64,000 bases of DNA from Sporolactobacillus nakayamae (lineage in GTDB: Bacteria; Bacillota; Bacilli; Bacillales; Sporolactobacillaceae). The notes beneath the pieces are model-generated. The model saw nothing but the letters and a program-made list of their open reading frames with translations. It did not search any database and had not been told where the DNA came from. Location: contig NZ_FOOY01000016.1 in the NCBI RefSeq assembly GCF_900113325.1, positions 23,479 to 87,478 on the forward strand, read 5' to 3'. The number at the start of each line of letters is the position of its first letter. The stretch's first letter is position 1. Made by a program: the position numbers and the translations under genes. Positions 17,599-27,339 of the stretch are shown in pieces.

Positions 17599-18804
17599 TT
17601 AAAAGTCACTTTTGGGTACTGTGAAAATTACTTTAGAACTATCGCTATGCAGAGATACATTTAAATAAACATAATCCCCCTTTAACTGAATCCCTTCAGT
17701 TTCAACCTCATTACCAACTGGATTGTTTAAGACGCTACCTTCAGCCCCTTCAACAGCAACAGCGTATGGAGTAAAGTCAGTTGTGCCCCAGTTGCCCTTT
17801 TGAATAACTGGCTGATTACCAACGCCACCACTTGAAATATAAATGGCTTGTCCGTCAGAAAACTCAATCCCTTGAACAGATTGATGTGCAACTTTATTGT
17901 AAAAATCACTTGACGTATATGACTTTACACATTGAGCCACAACAGAAGCGTCACCAGCTGAAATATACTTTGAAGCTTGAGCTTCCTGAGTATCCAAAAT
18001 ATTATTTAGTCCAGCAGCATTGTAATAAGCAAATTGAACCGTATTGGACGTATTCATTGACCAGATCATTAAATAGTTACGAGAGCTATCTAAAGCCGCT
18101 TCACAACGCTTTAATGTACCAAAAGATGAACCTGATTTATTGGCATGATTGATGCTCGAGAAACGAGGAACATCCGTGTAATCAATCGAAGCGCCGGCTT
18201 GATATTGAATCCGGGCAATTTGTGTTCCCCAGTCGATACCAGAAGCATCTGGGTTATCTACCTGCGTAGCCTTTGCAACTACCCAAAAATAATCTTTTCC
18301 ATTGTGATCCCCCCACTGTAACGTTTCACCATGCCCAAATCGCCTGAGAGTCATGTAATCTTTCGCATTTAGTGATGAGCCGTTCAATGGAAAACGTGTA
18401 ATGATTTGGGTGGCTCCCACACCACTATTATTAATTTGTTGAGTGGTGTAAACGTATTGAGTTCCTACATAGGCAGTTTGGACAACATTTTTGTAGTGTA
18501 AACCATTTAATGTAAAAACCGCGGTACCAGTTGCCGCCTGAGAGGAAACAGTTACTTTTTGTTGATGACCTGCTGATTTTTCTTCTTTATACGCGTCATA
18601 GGCCTGCCGAGGGGCTTCAGGGTGATCCTTAAAATAGTGCTCCATGGCTTCATCGGAATCAAAATCGTCTCGGTTCATAACTAATTGGTCGGTCGGAACA
18701 GGTTCACCAGCATCAAATCGCTCATCTAATGGGACGGCTTTATCATTTCCACTCATAACAAATTTCTCCCCGTCTAAAAATTCGGTTTGTAATAATATTC
18801 GCAT
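17599..18804 (-). CDS. Helveticin J family class III bacteriocin
   Basis: 401 residues. From about residue 95 on the protein matches the helveticin J pattern: TAYVGTQYVY, GHGETLQWGDHNGKDYFWVV, WGTQIARIQY, a mid-protein CEAALDSSRNYLMIWS segment and VQGIEFSDGQAIYISSGG. Helveticin J is a large heat-labile bacteriocin of lactobacilli that kills related strains. Here an extra charged N-terminal region of about 85 residues precedes the core, which in helveticin J is about 330 residues. No signal peptide is seen, as in helveticin J. ATG 18804 follows AGAGGT by eight bases. Two copies of a lipoprotein gene lie divergently beside it. Probably acquired from a lactobacillus (inference). Confidence 0.85.
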   Translation of the reverse strand: MRILLQTEFLDGEKFVMSGNDKAVPLDERFDAGEPVPTDQLVMNRDDFDSDEAMEHYFKDHPEAPRQAYDAYKEEKSAGHQQKVTVSSQAATGTAVFTLNGLHYKNVVQTAYVGTQYVYTTQQINNSGVGATQIITRFPLNGSSLNAKDYMTLRRFGHGETLQWGDHNGKDYFWVVAKATQVDNPDASGIDWGTQIARIQYQAGASIDYTDVPRFSSINHANKSGSSFGTLKRCEAALDSSRNYLMIWSMNTSNTVQFAYYNAAGLNNILDTQEAQASKYISAGDASVVAQCVKSYTSSDFYNKVAHQSVQGIEFSDGQAIYISSGGVGNQPVIQKGNWGTTDFTPYAVAVEGAEGSVLNNPVGNEVETEGIQLKGDYVYLNVSLHSDSSKVIFTVPKSDF

Positions 18805-18915
18805 TATTAAAACCTCTTTCATTATAACACTATTGTGGGTTGATTTAAGCAATATAAGCTTTTCTTTAAGAAAAAGGAAAACCGCAAAGGCGTTTAGTCG
18901 ATGCGTGACGTTATG

Positions 18916-19829
18916 TTATAATGAGGCAAAATAAGAGGATCATCACGCGGTCTCTGAACTGGGCGTTACGATTAAGTCCAAAACTTATTAGCCGAGGGGG
19001 ATTAAGGTATGAACAAACGGACAAAATTATTCATGATTTCAGTCCTTGCCGTAGCGAGCTTACTGACTATAACCTCATGCAATAAAACTAATGCATCAGC
19101 AACAATTAAAGTGGGCTACACGCCTTTAAAGACAGCTGCATCAACCCGTAACGTGGTTGCTACGGGTAAATACGCCCTTTATACAAAACCCGGCACGGTA
19201 AAGGGGGCTAAACGAGTGGCTTCCAAGAGCCAAATGAAAAAATTTGCTTCTTATACTCGTGCAGATACTGATTATTACGAGTTAATAGGGAGGAACCACG
19301 CTTATAAGGGTTCAACTTATTATTTTCGTGCCTATGGTTATAAAGTCACCTACACCGGTTCAGTTTATTATCGGGTCGTGACGATGAATGGTAAATATCG
19401 GGGGTACGTCTATGGAGGTAAAAAAGTTGGTTCCTTTGCTGGTGGAGTTAAAAAAGCAACAACTACCCAAGCGGCAGCAATTCCTGCTAACTTTAAAGAT
19501 TACGTCGGAGTTATCATTCCAGGTAGTGTTTGGAATTATCCTCCCTACACGCAATACAAGACTAAGCGATTAGGTAAAGTAAACTGGACGATTCCAAGTC
19601 TGGCTAAATTTAAAGTCACTAAGGCTGTAAAACGGACTCGGGAACAAGATACTTACTACTACCTTAAATCTCAAAAGAGCTCCGTACCTTCAGGTTGGGT
19701 CAGTAGCCGTTACGTTATTTCTTACAGTGAAGTTGAAAGCAATGAAGGCATTACTCATAATTGATTGCTCTAACGCGTCATTATATGTCACTCATCAACG
19801 ATCAAATAAAAAAGAGGTTGCTCCGTAAG
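18916..19829 (+). repeat. Duplicated lipoprotein cassette, copy 1
   Basis: From TATAATG and the shared leader (AATAAGAGGATCATCACGC) through the lipoprotein gene to GAGGTTGCTCCGTAAG, this segment is highly similar to 21787-22754. Confidence 0.85.
19009..19764 (+). CDS. Surface lipoprotein, copy 1, beside the bacteriocin gene
   Basis: 251 residues with a lipoprotein signal peptide ending in the lipobox LTITSC (cysteine at about 24). The rest is basic and rich in Tyr, Lys, Gly and Thr, with YYFRAYGYKV and YYRVVTMNGKYRGYVYGG. These resemble the short SH3-like cell-wall-binding repeats of lactobacillus surface proteins. About 80% of the protein matches the product of 21885-22655. It starts at ATG 19009 after GAGGGGG. 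Standing next to a bacteriocin gene, an immunity or surface-binding role is possible, but there is no direct evidence. Confidence 0.75.
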   Translation: MNKRTKLFMISVLAVASLLTITSCNKTNASATIKVGYTPLKTAASTRNVVATGKYALYTKPGTVKGAKRVASKSQMKKFASYTRADTDYYELIGRNHAYKGSTYYFRAYGYKVTYTGSVYYRVVTMNGKYRGYVYGGKKVGSFAGGVKKATTTQAAAIPANFKDYVGVIIPGSVWNYPPYTQYKTKRLGKVNWTIPSLAKFKVTKAVKRTREQDTYYYLKSQKSSVPSGWVSSRYVISYSEVESNEGITHN

Positions 19830-19848
19830 CAGTCTCTAATCAAAGAAT

Positions 19849-19886
19849 GGTTCATGAAAATCCTTGGGATTTCATGGACCATTTTT
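19849..19886 (+). terminator. Terminator after lipoprotein copy 1
   Basis: GGTTCATGAAAATCC pairs with GGATTTCATGGACC around TTG and is followed by ATTTTT. Confidence 0.8.
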
Positions 19887-19887
19887 A

Positions 19888-21700
19888 AGTCAATGAGCTT
19901 CTGATCTAAACCCACTCCAGTAGACCCTTTTAGGACTCGTGGGAACTTCTTTGTCCTCTGAAAGGTCTGCTATAATAAATCCAGGTGAGTAAAACGGGAT
20001 ATATCCACTATGGAAGCCACTATTTCACCTAGCTAACGACTTGTTCCAACTGAGATATTGACCTATGTGTAAAATGTTTCTCGGGGGGATAAATTTGATG
20101 TGAGTGCTTGAGGATGGAGCAGCATGCAGCTCTTTCTGCTCGAATTATGCTTTTGGTATCCCCTTTTTGACTGGACGAAAAGGAGAAGGCTCCTTATTCT
20201 AAATGTATACCCACCACGGAATACATCAGGAATAGAGGCCTTCTCAATGGATAGTATAGAGGATTTATTAGGAATTTGGAAGAATCAAACGAGCTTGTTG
20301 GCATTTGAGGAAGAGGCTACTGCCTATATGTATCAGTTCATGAGGCATAGCGTTGAACAAGTGTTTTCTTTGCTTGACCAAGCGATTACCCGTGAAAAAC
20401 AGGCGGAGGGCTGGAAAGTAGATAGTCATAAGGACCAGCGTGTTCTCCAATTCTTATTTGGACCGGTGACTTTCTCTCATACGCGTATGATTAACCCGGA
20501 AGGACATGCCTGTTATCCATTGGATCACCTGCTTAAATTGAGAAAACACATGCGTTATTCGCCAAATGTTGAATATGAAACAGCGACCTTAGCGAGCCGT
20601 ATGACTTGCCGGGAGGTCGTGAAAACCTTAGCCACTTGGACTCAGGTTCAAATGAGTCACACCACGGTCATGCACTGTGTTCGAGCAGTCGGCGAAGCTC
20701 AAGAAAAGCAGGATCAAGAGCGCGTGATCCAAGCAGCCAATGGAGAGTTGGATGGAACACGACAACCGAATTTTCTCTTTGCGGAGGCTGATGGAACCTT
20801 TGTCCGTGGATTGAAGAAACGGCAACACATTGAAATCAAGCATTTTATTTTGTATGAGGGTTGGGTGAAGAACGGAAAAAGACGGCTTCTGAAAGAGCCC
20901 TACGCGGTTATGACAAGCAAGGGACTCGATACCTTCTGGGAACAGGTTGAAGCCGTAGTCGAACAGCGTTATCGCTTATGGCAGACACAAATTGTCGCTA
21001 ATAGCGACGGAGGCGTAGGTTATGACGAAACGCATTTTAAAGATGCCTTTTGTGGGTCACACAAGCGCATTTGGGTTCAACTGGATGCGTTTCATGTCGC
21101 TCAATCCCTAACTCGTTCTCTACATGGTGATAAGTCTTGGATCACGCGTATACAAAAGGCGATTCAAAGAAAAGATCGTGCAGAGGTCATCCTGTTGCTG
21201 GATACGTTTGAAAGTAATCAAGACAAGGGTGGGCGCATTGAGCAGGTTGAAAAGGTCAAGCACTATCTCATGGAACACTGGGATCGTTTGTTTGATTGGC
21301 GAGAGAGTATGGCGAAAGAAAATCTTCCCGAAAATGCCGGGAGATTGGGTGCGATGGAATCAAATCAAAGGCATTTGACGTTCCGCATGAAAAAGCGTGG
21401 CATGCATTGGGGTGAGTCGGAAGAAGGCATGGTTAAAGTTATTCAAGGGATACGTAATGGGACGCTAAGAGCAGCGTATCTTTCTTCGTTCCTCCCATCC
21501 AAACGCATCGAACGCCTAACGAAGAAAACAATACGTATTGCATCCTTGTTGAAGGAACCGACGGTTCCTTCTATCGGTGCACATCATGGTCGAATCGGAA
21601 TAAACGCTTCCTCCTCGAGTGCAGTAGGAAAACTGAACAGAGTGCTTACGCTTGCCTGAAGAAGTGTGGTTTAACACCTAAGGGGTACAAATTAAAGATT
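19888..21700 (+). mobile_element. ISLre2-family insertion sequence (ends approximate)
   Basis: The transposase gene at 20247-21659 sits between the two lipoprotein cassettes with about 350 bp of noncoding DNA to its left. I could not identify terminal inverted repeats or a target duplication, so the ends are estimates. Confidence 0.5.
20247..21659 (+). CDS. ISLre2 family transposase
   Basis: A 470-residue transposase of the UPF0236/ISLre2 group. The catalytic core shows FLFAEADGTFVRGLKK, the second acidic region IVANSDGGVGYDE and WVQLDAFHVAQSL, and the late block LGAMESNQRHLTFRMKKRGMHWG. ATG 20247 (MDSIEDLLGIW) is the normal family start; the frame is open 41 codons further upstream. Full length with no frameshift, so possibly active. 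It lies between two copies of a lipoprotein cassette. Confidence 0.88.
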   Translation: MDSIEDLLGIWKNQTSLLAFEEEATAYMYQFMRHSVEQVFSLLDQAITREKQAEGWKVDSHKDQRVLQFLFGPVTFSHTRMINPEGHACYPLDHLLKLRKHMRYSPNVEYETATLASRMTCREVVKTLATWTQVQMSHTTVMHCVRAVGEAQEKQDQERVIQAANGELDGTRQPNFLFAEADGTFVRGLKKRQHIEIKHFILYEGWVKNGKRRLLKEPYAVMTSKGLDTFWEQVEAVVEQRYRLWQTQIVANSDGGVGYDETHFKDAFCGSHKRIWVQLDAFHVAQSLTRSLHGDKSWITRIQKAIQRKDRAEVILLLDTFESNQDKGGRIEQVEKVKHYLMEHWDRLFDWRESMAKENLPENAGRLGAMESNQRHLTFRMKKRGMHWGESEEGMVKVIQGIRNGTLRAAYLSSFLPSKRIERLTKKTIRIASLLKEPTVPSIGAHHGRIGINASSSSAVGKLNRVLTLA

Positions 21701-21805
21701 AAGAAGTTCTTCTCTAGCAAAGAGTTCCGAGAAAAGCTTGACACATACGATATTGACACACAAAAAGGACTTGACCGGTTTATGCGTTATAATGGAGCAA
21801 AATAA
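21632..21805 (+). pseudogene. Orphan 3' coding fragment next to the IS
   Basis: A 57-codon frame, different from the transposase frame, ends at TAA 21803. It encodes a lysine-rich, protein-like tail (KKCGLTPKGYKLKIKKFF, then DTQKGLDRFMRYNGAK) without its own start or ribosome site. It looks like the C-terminus of a gene cut off by the insertion sequence; I do not recognise the family. The last bases overlap the TATAAT and leader of lipoprotein cassette 2. Confidence 0.4.
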
Positions 21806-22754
21806 GAGGATCATCACGCAGTCCCTGAGCTGAACTGGGCATTACGATTAAGCCCCAAACGTATTTGACGAGGGAGATTTAGGTATGAACAAATGGACAA
21901 AATTATTCATGGTTTCAGTCCTTGCTGTAGCGAGCTTACTGACTATAACATCATGCAATACATCCAATAAACCCAATAAAACCGTTAAAACCAATACGGC
22001 AACAATTAAAGTGGGCTACACGCCTTTAAAGACAGCTGGCTCCACTCGTAATGTGGTTGCTACAGGTAAATACGCCCTTTATACGAAACCCGGCACGGTA
22101 AAAGGGGCTAAACTAGTGGTTTCCAAGAGCAAGATGGCAAAATTTGCTTCTTATACTCATGCAGATGCTGATTATTACTATGGTAGTCTGAGGAACCACG
22201 CTTATAAGGGTTCAACTTATTATTTCCGTGCCTACGGTTATAAAGTCACCCACACCGGTTCCGTTTATTATCGTGTCGTGACGATGAATGGTAAATATCG
22301 GGGTTACGTCTATGGGGGCAAAAAAGTCGGCTCATTTGCTGGCGGAGTTAAAAAAGCAATGACTACCCAGCCCACAACAATTCCTGCTATCTATAAGGAT
22401 CACGTCGTCGGGATTCACACTCCAGGTAATATTTGGAATTATCCTCCTTACACGCAATATAAGACAAAGAGTTTAGCTCAAAAATCTGATTTTATAAACT
22501 CAACAATTCCAAGCAAGGCTGAATTTAAAGTCACTAAGGCTGTAAAACGGACTCGGGAACAGGATACTTACTATTACCTTAAATCTCAAAAGAGCTCCGT
22601 ACCTTCAGGTTGGGTAAGCGCCATGCGCATTCTTTCTTATTTTGAGATTCAGTGAAATGGAAGGTAATGAAAGGCGTTATTGATAATTGATCGCTCTAAC
22701 GCGTCATTCATGTACGATCAACGATCAAATAGAAAAAAGAGGTTGCGCCGTAAG
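21787..22754 (+). repeat. Duplicated lipoprotein cassette, copy 2
   Basis: Shares leader, gene and downstream region with 18916-19829, separated from it by the ISLre2 element. Confidence 0.85.
21885..22655 (+). CDS. Surface lipoprotein, copy 2
   Basis: 256 residues, with lipobox LTITSC and the same Tyr/Lys/Gly-rich body as the product of 19009-19764. The copies differ mainly just after the lipobox, where this one has an extra SNKPNKTVKTN stretch, and near the C-terminus. ATG 21885 follows GAGGGAG. Function unknown; a duplicated cell-surface protein linked to the helveticin-like gene. Confidence 0.75.
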   Translation: MNKWTKLFMVSVLAVASLLTITSCNTSNKPNKTVKTNTATIKVGYTPLKTAGSTRNVVATGKYALYTKPGTVKGAKLVVSKSKMAKFASYTHADADYYYGSLRNHAYKGSTYYFRAYGYKVTHTGSVYYRVVTMNGKYRGYVYGGKKVGSFAGGVKKAMTTQPTTIPAIYKDHVVGIHTPGNIWNYPPYTQYKTKSLAQKSDFINSTIPSKAEFKVTKAVKRTREQDTYYYLKSQKSSVPSGWVSAMRILSYFEIQ

Positions 22755-22936
22755 GATCTTCGCACAACCATTAGAGCAGTTTTTTTGAAGTATATACTGA
22801 ATGTTTCTCCCATCTTATTCTTAGTGATCTATTGTTTTTTCATAGGTTTGATCTGGGTAGGTACATGTTTCTTTGTATCTCCTCAGTCGGAAACGTTATG
22901 ATTCCAAATAAAATAAATGATTTTTGGAGGCAATGA

Positions 22937-23390
22937 ATGGAGATCAAAAAGGATGATTTGACCGGAACCACGGTCATTGAATTGATCAGCGAGCATCTAA
23001 GGGATGGCAAAAAATTCGCCGCCCGAAAGTATTCATGCTCCTGATCTTGCCGCATTGAGAGGCCCGAAAATCACATTCTGGAGTGCGTGGAAAGGAGAAA
23101 AACTGCTTGGCTGCGGCGCACTGAAGGAGCTTGATGATCAACATAGAGAGTTAAAATCAATGCGAACATCCTTGCTGCATTTGAGGAAGATGGTCGCAAG
23201 GAATATTCTTCAGCACATCATTGACGTCGCAAGGTAGCGTGCCTATCGGCGAATCAGTTTGGAAACCGGATCAATGGATGCTTTTGAACCAGCGAGAAGA
23301 CTTTGCGAATGTTTTGGAATTGATGAGTGTCCTCCGTTTTCAGAATACAGGGCAGATCCAAATAGTGTTTTTATGACAAAAATGTTATAA
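22937..23390 (+). pseudogene. Decayed GNAT acetyltransferase (YsnE-like)
   Basis: The ATG at 22937 follows TTGGAGG and begins MEIKKDDLTGTTVIELI. The frame breaks at about 23003, continuing in another frame as SPPESIHAPDLAALRGPKIT and LLGCGALKELDDQHRELKSM, both typical of YsnE-like acetyltransferases. An in-frame TAG at 23235-23237 then interrupts [18 protein letters not shown] before the tail [10 protein letters not shown]. One frameshift and one stop make the gene non-functional. The order and spacing of motifs are otherwise intact, so the decay is recent. Confidence 0.85.
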
Positions 23391-23412
23391 ACGATTGTTG
23401 GCAGGCAAACGT

Positions 23413-23880
23413 TCAACGTGACGAGGCATTAGTGATAAATGCTCTGAGTTTCGACAGCGGGAATTCCTTTGCCCACAGTACATAATGCGCACCAGGAACC
23501 TTTACGATGTCACAATTTGATTGAGCAGTAAATGCTGCACTATTTTTTTGCTCAAATTGTGCTCTTTTTTGATTAATGCCTTCATAGGAGGCGTAGCAGA
23601 GACAGACGAAGCCTCCGGCCGAGTGCCCAATCAGATGAACCTGATCTTTTTTTTCTTCATCTAGAAAGTTGATTACCCAGTCGGCAATAGCTCTCGGCTT
23701 AATGGAACGATCAAAGCCCGAGCTCTCTCCGTATCCCGGCGAATTACAGAGATAGAATTGATAATCCTCCTGAAAAAAATCGGCAATCATTTCGCCCTCC
23801 ATTCCGGAAAAACCGGCAGCAGGAAAAAACAGGATCGTTTCCGTTCCTTTTCCAAATTTCTTGAATGCGCAGTGTCTCAT
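23413..23880 (-). CDS. Shortened alpha/beta hydrolase, probably decayed
   Basis: 155 residues, against about 230-270 for the family. The N-terminal half looks normal: ILFFPAAGFSGMEGE, LCNSPGYGESSG and the nucleophile elbow GHSAGGF at about 101-107. Soon after, the sequence jumps through QKRAQFEQKNSAAFTAQ to the catalytic-histidine region VPGAHYVLWAKEFP, so the lid and acid-residue strands are missing. This looks like an internal deletion. ATG 23880 follows AAGGAG. It is transcribed toward the GNAT pseudogene; the region appears to be decaying. Confidence 0.65.
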   Translation of the reverse strand: MRHCAFKKFGKGTETILFFPAAGFSGMEGEMIADFFQEDYQFYLCNSPGYGESSGFDRSIKPRAIADWVINFLDEEKKDQVHLIGHSAGGFVCLCYASYEGINQKRAQFEQKNSAAFTAQSNCDIVKVPGAHYVLWAKEFPLSKLRAFITNASSR

Positions 23881-24030
23881 CAAAACAGCTCCTTTACCTA
23901 ATTTTAGTCCAATGAGTGGATCAGTTCATCTGTTTCGAAATGGAAATGATCTATTTTTTTTGCTCTTGATAGACGAACAATTGAACGATGGATCCTGTAT
24001 ACTTGTACCATGCGAGTTATATGAACGGAA

Positions 24031-24915
24031 GTGTTGATTGTGCCTGAGACCCGTAATAACCAGATGATTCGAAGTATGCTGCGACCAGAATGTGAAAAAT
24101 GTTTTGGCCTCTGCTGCGTGGCGCTGCCCTTCTCGAATTCTGCGGATTTTGCTTTCAATAAGCAGGCGGGTGTGCCCTGTTCAAATCTGCAACAAGACTT
24201 TCGCTGCCGTATCCATAGTGGACTGAAGGAAAAAGGATTTAAAGGATGCACAGCTTTTGAGTGCTTTGGCGCGGGGCAAAAAGTGTCCCAAATCACTTTT
24301 CATGGAGTAGACTGGCATGAGGACGCGGAAACTGCTCGCAATATGTTTGCTGTGTTTCCAAAAATGATTATGCTGCATGAACTGCTTTGGTACCTCCAAA
24401 TGTCGATGCTACGGACTGCGTCAAAGCCCATTTATAATGAGATTTACCAAGCATTCGATGAGATCGAACAACTGACTCAACTCAGTTCAGATTCAATGAT
24501 GAACTTGGATCTTCAATTACAGCATGCAAAATTGAATGATCTTTTTTTGAGAACGAGCGAACTTGTGTGGCAGGAAGCACAGCGACAAGACATGAAGCTT
24601 AGTCGGAAAAAGCGGAAAAATTACCGGAGCGCCGATCTTATGGGGAAGAAGATGAGTGGCGCTGATCTAGTAGGCGCGAATTTCAGAGGTGCTTACTTAA
24701 TCGCTGCCGACTTGAGGAATGCAGACCTAAGAGCCGCCGATTTTATTGGCGCTGATCTGCGCGATGCCGATCTAAGAGGTGCCGATTTAACGGGCAGCAT
24801 TTTTCTGACGCAGGCGCAGTTGAATGCTGCAAAGGGTGATGCGGCTACCAAGCTGCCGTCCGAGCTTGATCGCCCCCATCATTGGCAACAAAAAGTCATC
24901 ATAAAAAGAGGCTAA
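24031..24915 (+). CDS. Pentapeptide-repeat protein with Cys-rich N-terminus
   Basis: 294 residues. The first about 80 residues hold a cysteine cluster (CEKCFGLCC, then PCSNLQQDFRCRIH and GCTAFECFG), suggesting a bound metal or Fe-S site. A helical middle follows, and about 200-260 form a pentapeptide (A-D/N-L-x-x) beta-helix such as ADLRNADLRAADFIGADLR. Such proteins are poorly understood; some mimic DNA. The TTG at 24031 after CGGAAG gives this length; ATG 24064 is an alternative. It precedes the P-loop kinase gene by 4 bp, so they form an operon. Confidence 0.75.
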   Translation: MLIVPETRNNQMIRSMLRPECEKCFGLCCVALPFSNSADFAFNKQAGVPCSNLQQDFRCRIHSGLKEKGFKGCTAFECFGAGQKVSQITFHGVDWHEDAETARNMFAVFPKMIMLHELLWYLQMSMLRTASKPIYNEIYQAFDEIEQLTQLSSDSMMNLDLQLQHAKLNDLFLRTSELVWQEAQRQDMKLSRKKRKNYRSADLMGKKMSGADLVGANFRGAYLIAADLRNADLRAADFIGADLRDADLRGADLTGSIFLTQAQLNAAKGDAATKLPSELDRPHHWQQKVIIKRG

Positions 24916-24919
24916 GAAC

Positions 24920-25417
24920 ATGAAAAAATTAATCATGATCAATGGCACAATGGGTGTCGGAAAAAGTACTGTATCCGAACAATTATCTGATCAGCTCATG
25001 CCAAGTGTGTATCTAGATGGCGATTGGTGCTGGAAGATGAATCCGTGGGTGTTCACAGAAGAAAATAAGCGGATGGTCATCGATAACATAACACATCTGC
25101 TTAATGCATATTTGGCGAATTCCGGCTTTCGCTACATTATTTTTTGCTGGGTGATGCATCAAGAACCAATCTTCGAAGACATCTTGAGTCATCTTCACGG
25201 TGACTATGAGCTGCACAAGATTTCGCTCATCTGTTCCGAGAATGTACTTAGATCCCATATCATGCAGGACGTGCAAAAAGGAATACGAACCGTTGATTCA
25301 ATTGAGGGCAGCATTGCTCGTTTAGAGCTGTATAAAAAAATGGACACCACCAAAGTGGATGTCAGTAATTTGAACGCATCGCAAGCGGCTGAACAAATAG
25401 CGGGGATAGTGAAGTGA
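24920..25417 (+). CDS. P-loop nucleotide-binding kinase-like protein
   Basis: 165 residues with Walker A GTMGVGKST at about 9-17, followed by YLDGDWCW, the arrangement seen in small nucleoside or shikimate/gluconate-type kinases. The lid region around RSHIMQDVQKGIR carries arginines. ATG follows AAGAAC weakly but the gene is translationally coupled to the pentapeptide gene 4 bp upstream. Substrate unknown. Confidence 0.75.
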   Translation: MKKLIMINGTMGVGKSTVSEQLSDQLMPSVYLDGDWCWKMNPWVFTEENKRMVIDNITHLLNAYLANSGFRYIIFCWVMHQEPIFEDILSHLHGDYELHKISLICSENVLRSHIMQDVQKGIRTVDSIEGSIARLELYKKMDTTKVDVSNLNASQAAEQIAGIVK

Positions 25418-25586
25418 GAAAAGAATAACCTTTTTCTGTTTAAAGGTACATCGGGATTTAGGGTTAATTGTCGATCGAGAACTTCTTGAAACGAATAATC
25501 GGTAAACAAACATTTATTTAGTACACTGATTCGTTAATTAGCATTGTTCATTAAGGGATACATGAGTAAGTATGTTCCTCTACAAG

Positions 25587-26396
25587 TTATCCCAATGCTA
25601 CATCCAGTACCATCATCACGGCAAAACCCAGCATTGTTGCGGCTGTGGCTAGATCGGTTGAGCCTTCGCGTTGAGACTCCGGGATGAGTTCTTCAACAAC
25701 AACGAAGATCATCGCGCCTGCTGCAAATGCAAGGGCATAGGGGAGGACTGGGGAAACATGGACAACTAAATAAGCGCCAATGACAGCAAAAATTGGTTCC
25801 ACTATGGCAGATAATTGTCCGTACCAGAAACTTCTCGCTCGTGAAAGGCCTTCGCCTCGAAGTGGAATAGATACCGCCGCACCCTCTGGAAAGTTCTGAA
25901 TACCGATGCCGAAAGCAAGAGCAAGTGCCGCGATTAATAATTCCGTGTCTCCGGTGACGATGGCGCCAAAAGCAACTCCGACCGCTGCGCCTTCCGGAAT
26001 ATTGTGAATAGTAATGGAAAGAACGAGTAAAATGATCTTCCGCAGTTTAGTCTTTGGCCCCTCTTTTTGAGCTACAGGGAAACCAAAATGCAAATGAGGA
26101 ATGAGACGATCAACGAGTCTTAAGAAAGCCCCGCCTAGTAAAAAGCCAATAAGTGCAGGAACAAACGAGAATTTACCCATTCCGGAACTAATCTCAATTG
26201 CAGGTGCGAGTAATGACCAAAAACTAGCCGCGATCATAACACCGGCAGCAAAGCCGAACATGACGTTGGCCATCTTTTGATCTAAATCTTTGAAGAAAAA
26301 AACGAGTGATGCTCCGGCTGCAGTGCAGCCCCAGGTAAAAAGTCCGGCAAGCAAAGAAAGTAGTACCGGATTCAATGCAGACAACTCATGCAGCAT
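25587..26396 (-). CDS. ZIP family divalent metal transporter
   Basis: A 269-residue membrane protein with eight hydrophobic segments and the two hallmark metal-site motifs HNIPEG (131-136) and QNFPEG (167-172), as in ZupT/GufA-type ZIP proteins that import zinc, iron or manganese. Strand and start are clear (ATG 26396 after AAGGAG). A candidate operator lies about 25 bp upstream. It is monocistronic. The metal is uncertain. Confidence 0.9.
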   Translation of the reverse strand: MLHELSALNPVLLSLLAGLFTWGCTAAGASLVFFFKDLDQKMANVMFGFAAGVMIAASFWSLLAPAIEISSGMGKFSFVPALIGFLLGGAFLRLVDRLIPHLHFGFPVAQKEGPKTKLRKIILLVLSITIHNIPEGAAVGVAFGAIVTGDTELLIAALALAFGIGIQNFPEGAAVSIPLRGEGLSRARSFWYGQLSAIVEPIFAVIGAYLVVHVSPVLPYALAFAAGAMIFVVVEELIPESQREGSTDLATAATMLGFAVMMVLDVALG

Positions 26397-26419
26397 TTGA
26401 AAACTCCTTTTTGTAAATT

Positions 26420-26437
26420 ATAATCATGCGCGATTAT
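26420..26437 (-). promoter_or_regulatory. Candidate metal-regulator operator upstream of the ZIP gene
   Basis: ATAATC-N6-GATTAT is a perfect interrupted palindrome close to the ZIP start. Fur/Zur-family boxes have a comparable AT-rich dyad, but the match is not specific. Confidence 0.35.
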
Positions 26438-26741
26438 TTGGAATCAGACCAATGCATCCTCAATGATGATCACCGGTTGAATAAATCATTCTCATAAAGC
26501 CGGCCATCACTGTCAACTCACTTCATCTTTTCCACTTTACTAATGTATTTCCCTGATTTGCTCGAGAGTATGCCTTGCAGAGCAATGTTTTTTGTATTAT
26601 AAGAAAGAATATAATTTTAAGGCTTATAGTTTAAACGCAACTAGATTTTTGCCATCGCCCGCGGCAAGCGAGTAACCGAAGCGATGATTCAACAGTACCG
26701 CAAAGGCACGAACCAATAACACACGGCTGGGGGTTTAGGAC

Positions 26742-26966
26742 CGGGTGATTAGGTAAGCGCCTAATTCTGATAAATAAGCGGAAAAATTACCCTTAATTAG
26801 AAAATGAACGAAAAAATAGCTTGAATAGACGGAAAAATTCCGCTTATCGAATCGAAAAACGTGAAGATGGTAGGGTTTTACTTTGCATAAGCGGAAAAAT
26901 TACCCTTATTTACCGGCGAAGTACGCGCCATGATGCAAATAACCGGAAAATTTCCGCTTATTTACT
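26742..26966. repeat. Intergenic repeat family, copy 1 (about 225 bp)
   Basis: Contains several CGGAAAAATTMCSCTTA units, CTTATCGAATCGAAAAACGTG and a final CCGGAAAATTTCCGCTTAT. Copies 2 and 3 lie at 36599 and 39637. It occupies much of the gene-free stretch 26397-27339, the rest of which shows nothing clear. Confidence 0.85.
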
Positions 26967-27339
26967 CGCCTGATTTAATGAAGCCAGAATGCTTGGTGAA
27001 ATAGAGGTGAGTGTAAGGACCTAGCGCTTTTTTCCTAGTTTTTCTAATCGTGAATGCTCATTTCTAAAGCTTATGACTGATCTATTGAGGTGTATGCCTC
27101 CGCGCACTCATTGCTGCCCACCCATATAATTCCATAACTGTTTCCGGATGCTAGTGATTCTAGAATATAGTTTGAATATGAAATTATTGACCCTTTTTGT
27201 CATCAGAATGTATCAGTGCTGTCAATAGGATGTTATTGGAATGCAACCTCTAAGACCTATGATTAGTTGTGTTGCAAGGTTACATAGAACAATGACTGAA
27301 AGAGAGAAATTTTGGGAGCATACCATAGGGGGAAACATG

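Noticed and set aside
22680..22901. 73-residue frame with one hydrophobic segment
   Set aside because: No ribosome site; it overlaps the end of the duplicated cassette and has no family features.
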